Shown here one piece after another: positions 60,721 through 64,000 of a stretch of DNA of 64,000 nucleotides (positions are counted from its first letter, which is position 1; each line of letters opens with the position of its first letter). The position numbers were made by a program, and so were the translations under genes. The DNA is from Rhodosporidiobolus odoratus (lineage: Eukaryota > Basidiomycota > Microbotryomycetes > Sporidiobolales > Sporidiobolaceae). The stretch covers positions 868,001-932,000 of the forward strand of contig JAOANU010000003.1 in the NCBI GenBank assembly GCA_034387635.1, written 5' to 3'. A model generated the notes under the pieces. The model worked only from the letters and a program-made list of their open reading frames with translations. It made no database searches and was not told the origin of the DNA.

Positions 60721-62941
60721 ATGTCATCTGGAGTAGCAGGTATCCCTAGTCAGGGTACGCATTTGTCTCTCTCTGCCATTCTCTCGCTGTATTCTCTATT
60801 GACACGCTCTCTTCCCCCACCTCAATCCAATTCCTCAACTCCCTTACGCCTGTTGCAACAACCGGTACATGAATCGCTAAACCTCTCCGACCTACACTGC
60901 ACTGTCGGCACTCTACACCTCACAGGCGTTGGCTCCCTCCAGACCCTCCTCCGCCGCCTTGAAGCCGCAACCAACCGTCTAGAGGACATCGCACTCACCC
61001 AAGCATCCGCTGGGGGCATGCACCATCTCTCCGGCGCATCCGCTGTCCAGGGGTCTGCCTACCCGGCCCCGACAGCAGAAGCTTCGGCACCTCCCCCTCC
61101 TCCGCCGAAAGAAGACGACAACCTCTCGCCAGCCGTAAAGGGTTTCGATGAGCTCATTCACGGCGCTCTTACCAAGTACACGACCTTGTCCAAGGAGATC
61201 GGTGGCTTGATCGCAGAGCAGGTATGTTCTCGCCCGCTTCGTTTCCCCCACTTATTTTGCTGATACTGACACCCCACCTCTCACTGCAGTCCCAGCAAGT
61301 CGCGAACGGCTTTCTTGCTCAGCGCGCCTTTGTCGAGCTTGCATCGGCCTGCACTCAGCTCTCGACCTCGGCGCCGCAGTACCAGGACCTCATCAAACCG
61401 ACTCAGACGGCTTTGCTTGCGGTCATCGATGTCAAGGAGAAGAACCGCGCCAGCAAAGAGAGCAACCAGCTCACGGTTGTCAGTGAGGGTATTCCGGCGC
61501 TTGGATGGGTCACGCTCGTACGGCGCTCTCGCTGCCATTTCAATTCTCCGAACAAGCTGACCCTGCCCGTTCTCGATCTATAGGACAGCAAGCCCGGCCC
61601 ATACGTTGGCGAGTTCAAAGACAGTGCCATGTTCTGGGTCAATCGCGTCATCAAGGAGTTCAAGGAGTCGTAAGTCTTCCCGCTCTTGCTTCAATCTGCC
61701 CAGCACTGCTAACCCTTGACCTATGCAGCGACCCCAAGCAGGTCGAGTGGGCTCGCAGCTTTATCGCGTTACTCGAGGAGCTAAGGAAGTACATCATGCA
61801 ATACCACACGACCGGATTGACCTGGAACCCGAAGGTGCGGTTCTTCTTCCCCCTTCCTTTCCAAATTGCATTAACCGACTTTGATTTTCCGCAGGGCGCC
61901 GACCCCACGACCTACAAGTCATCGTCTCCTGTCGCGCCTGCAGCGTCCTCTGGCGCACCCTCTCCCCCTCCTCCGCCTCCTCCCGCTCCAGCACCCCCTC
62001 CCCCGCCCCCGGCCGGCGGTTCTCCTGCATCCGCCGCTCCCGCTGGGGGCGACATGGGCGCCGTCTTTGCGCAGCTCAACCAGGGAGAGGGCGTTACGAA
62101 GGGACTCAAGAAGGTGGACAAGAGCGAGATGACGCACAAGAATCCGGAATTAAGGGCAAGTGGAGCGGTCCCTTCTGCGATTGGTGGTGAGTCGACCAGT
62201 CTCCTCTATCTCAGCTTCGACTCTCCTAAACTCGAGGAGTGGTGCTGATGCTTCTCAACCTGCCGATACCGCAGCTGGAAAAGGCCCGCAGAAACCGCCC
62301 AAGCCCTCGGCAATGCAGAAGAAGCCGGCCAAGACGGAGCTCGACGGCAACAAGTGGAACATTGTGCGGCGCTCTGACCACTCGCTACTCCGCCAGCTTC
62401 CGCTGATCTGTGTTACCTGACTACAGGAGAACCACGAGAACAACCAATCCATTGTCCTCGAGAATACGGAGCTCAACCACATTGTCAACGTCTTCAACGT
62501 CAAGTCGTCAGTTATTCAGATCAAGGGCAAGATCAACGCTGTTTCATTGGGTGCGGTTTGAGCCTGTTTACATCGACTAAGTCTTTTCTCCTTATGCTGA
62601 TTCCTTTCTTGCTACGTGTAGTCAACTGCCCCAAGACCTCCGTTTTACTCGACTCTGCCGTCTCTTCCTTATCCGTCTCCAACTCTCCCTCCTTCACCGT
62701 CCAGATCCTCGGCAAGGTCCCCACCGTCCTTCTCGACGGCTGCGATTCTGGCCAAGTCTTCCTCTCCCGCGAATCCCTCGACACCGAGATTGTCACGGCC
62801 AAGTGCTCTGCCATCAACATCTCCCTGCCGGTCGAGGGTGAGGAGGAAGGCGTGTTTGAGGAGAAGTCGGTGCCGGAACAGCTCAAGACGGTGGTTGCGA
62901 ACGGGAAATTGGTGACTAGCGTGGTTGAGCACTCGGGGTAG
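60721..62941 (+). CDS. SRV2: Adenylyl cyclase-associated protein (CAP/Srv2)
   Basis: Multi-exon gene. Exon 1 (60721-60754) encodes MSSGVAGIPSQ and joins the N-terminal helix SLQTLLRRLEAATNRLEDIA. CAP binds G-actin, recharges it with ATP and links Ras-cyclase signalling to actin. The helical N-domain shows KGFDELIHGALTKYTTLSKE, LIAEQSQQV, KPGPYVGEFKDSAMFWVNRV and YIMQYHTTGLTWNPKG. A polyproline linker with two runs of prolines follows, then GLKKVDKSEMTHKNPELR (WH2-like region). The C-terminal CARP beta-helix has IVLENTELNHIVNVFNVKSS, VIQIKGKINAVSL, NCPKTSVLLDS and ends VTSVVEHSG. The first intron is 171 nt and stop-free in frame. Confidence 0.93.
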
Positions 62942-64000
62942 ACTTCGATAGGTCGGTTCTCTCTTACCCTCAAGTTTGCAAGGACTTTTGACTTGAAGCG
63001 TGAACACCAGGTGACGATCATCAGAGGAAAGGAGAGATGGCTTTCTGTCGCAAACACCATTGTTGGGGATGGAGGGAGAAGGCTGACGCTTCGCATTGGC
63101 AGTGCAATCTACAGGCTTGGAGCGTGTCGGCGTCACACAGCAAACTGTGACTTGTTTACCTATTTGAGAAGGTCACTGATCCAAATTTCGTCCTGATTGT
63201 GCTAGGCCCGCTGGCCCCTTCCGTCTCTCATGCCCAGCCTCGGACTTGTGATGTAGGTGACGAGCGCTCTGAGCTGGCGAGCGGTTCGACTCACCGGAGG
63301 CAGCGCAGGGTATAAAATTCGCTGCCCCACAGCGGGCCAGGCTGAGGTTTTCTGTTTCGCCAGTCCTTATCGACGTGTGCCTTGGAGTTACCTAATACTC
63401 GATTGGCGAGCCCTCGAGCACCTTGCGACTTGCTTCGAACACCGTTCAAAGCTCCATCAGCATTTCTGCCTCGACCCCTTGCTCGAACCGCGCTTGCCCC
63501 CTCTTTGCACGCGACACCGCGGACCACCCGGATAGGTCTTCGTCCATGCTCTTCCTGCTCTGTCCTCCTCATCTCCGCGCCTTGCTATTGAACGATGCCA
63601 GGTGTGCTCTCCTCCGACTGCAGGCTCTTTGAGGATCCCTGCCGACGCACAGTGGAGGGTCGCTCGAGTCAATTGGCAGCTGCGGCGCTACTCGCGTCTT
63701 GGATACTCATGCGAGCCCCTCGTCCTTTACCCGCTTTCCCTCCCTTGGCCGCCTTTTCTTCCACTTCCCGCCTCTCTCTTCCCTCCTTACATCTCGTCTA
63801 CTCATCTTGGTGGACTATCCGTCCTCCTCCCGCCCCACCAACAGATCCGCCTCCCCTCTGCTCTCCTCCTTCCCCACCTCACATTCCCTTCCTCATTTCG
63901 CTTTCTCGTTTGCCCATCCTGACTGACCGCCTCAACTATCGTCAAACTTGCCTCCATTGATCCACACCTCGCCCTCGTCCCGGCACCTGTCTCTTGCGCG
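62942..64000. promoter_or_regulatory. 3' flank of CAP and probable promoter of a gene beyond the right edge
   Basis: The last kilobase has no supportable CDS. A TATAAAA lies at 63311-63317, and the final 300 bp are strongly C/T-rich, like the leaders of the other genes here. An ATG at 63597 could begin a gene leaving the window, but its downstream reading is not protein-like. Confidence 0.45.
63311..63317 (+). promoter_or_regulatory. TATA-box-like sequence
   Basis: TATAAAA in a GC-rich context, upstream of a C/T-rich stretch. Consistent with a core promoter reading rightwards, unproven. Confidence 0.35.

Noticed and set aside
63255..63300. tRNA near GCGGTTCGACTCACC
   Set aside because: Only about 45 bases could belong to it, no proper A box is present, and there is no cloverleaf pairing.
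63597..63960. First exon of a new gene at the right edge
   Set aside because: The reading is low-complexity Pro/Ser/Leu typical of translated C/T-rich leaders, with no splice pattern that yields a recognisable protein.

Overview
This is 64 kb of nuclear chromosome from a fungus, almost certainly a basidiomycete yeast. It is GC-rich, with 22 protein genes on both strands. Nearly every gene is cut by many short introns (about 50-170 nt) with CTAAT/CTAAC-type branch points. The gene set (CWC22, MAK5, TAF7, MCM7, HAT1, i-AAA protease, CAP, CCC2, Ace2/Swi5-type factor) is a fungal housekeeping set. Base composition, intron style and the glycan-enzyme repertoire suggest a red yeast of the Rhodotorula/Rhodosporidium kind; that name is inference. 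I see no transposon, rRNA, tRNA, CRISPR or organelle sequence.

Layout. 0-8.2 kb: a degenerate acyl-CoA-ligase-like protein, an F-box/leucine-rich protein, an alpha-1,3-fucosyltransferase-like enzyme (GT10) and glucosylceramide synthase (GT21). 8.3-19.4 kb: splicing factor CWC22, an Ace2/Swi5-type zinc-finger factor and helicase MAK5. 19.9-28.1 kb: a 5-oxoprolinase-like protein that ends where the hydantoinase-A half ends, a Ser/Pro-rich unknown, and a second F-box protein that is an inverted paralogue of the first. 28.4-41.4 kb: TAF7, a cold-shock-domain protein, MCM7, a GT17 N-acetylglucosaminyltransferase-like enzyme and a SCAMP. 41.4-43.3 kb is a gene-poor stretch. 43.3-64 kb: a GH5 mannanase-like enzyme, copper ATPase CCC2, HAT1, a synaptojanin-type phosphatase, a membrane-anchored thioredoxin, YME1 and CAP. 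The right end looks like the promoter of a gene starting outside the window.

There is no operon logic, but some themes recur. Three glycosyltransferases and one glycoside hydrolase lie within about 40 kb. Membrane-trafficking and phosphoinositide functions are represented by SCAMP, synaptojanin and CAP, and S-phase chromatin by MCM7 and HAT1, each with an ACGCGT box upstream. Several gene pairs are divergent with very short shared promoters (110-270 bp).

The most unusual signal is in gene structure. Several conserved motifs are carried on micro-exons: 13 nt for the thioredoxin CGPC site, 9 nt in the cold-shock domain, 11 nt in the oxoprolinase, and 16 and 26 nt in the fucosyltransferase. Donors of the form GTTCGT recur, and one GC-AG intron splits a GH5 catalytic motif. 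All intron calls are manual reconstructions checked by reading-frame arithmetic and family motifs, not by transcripts.
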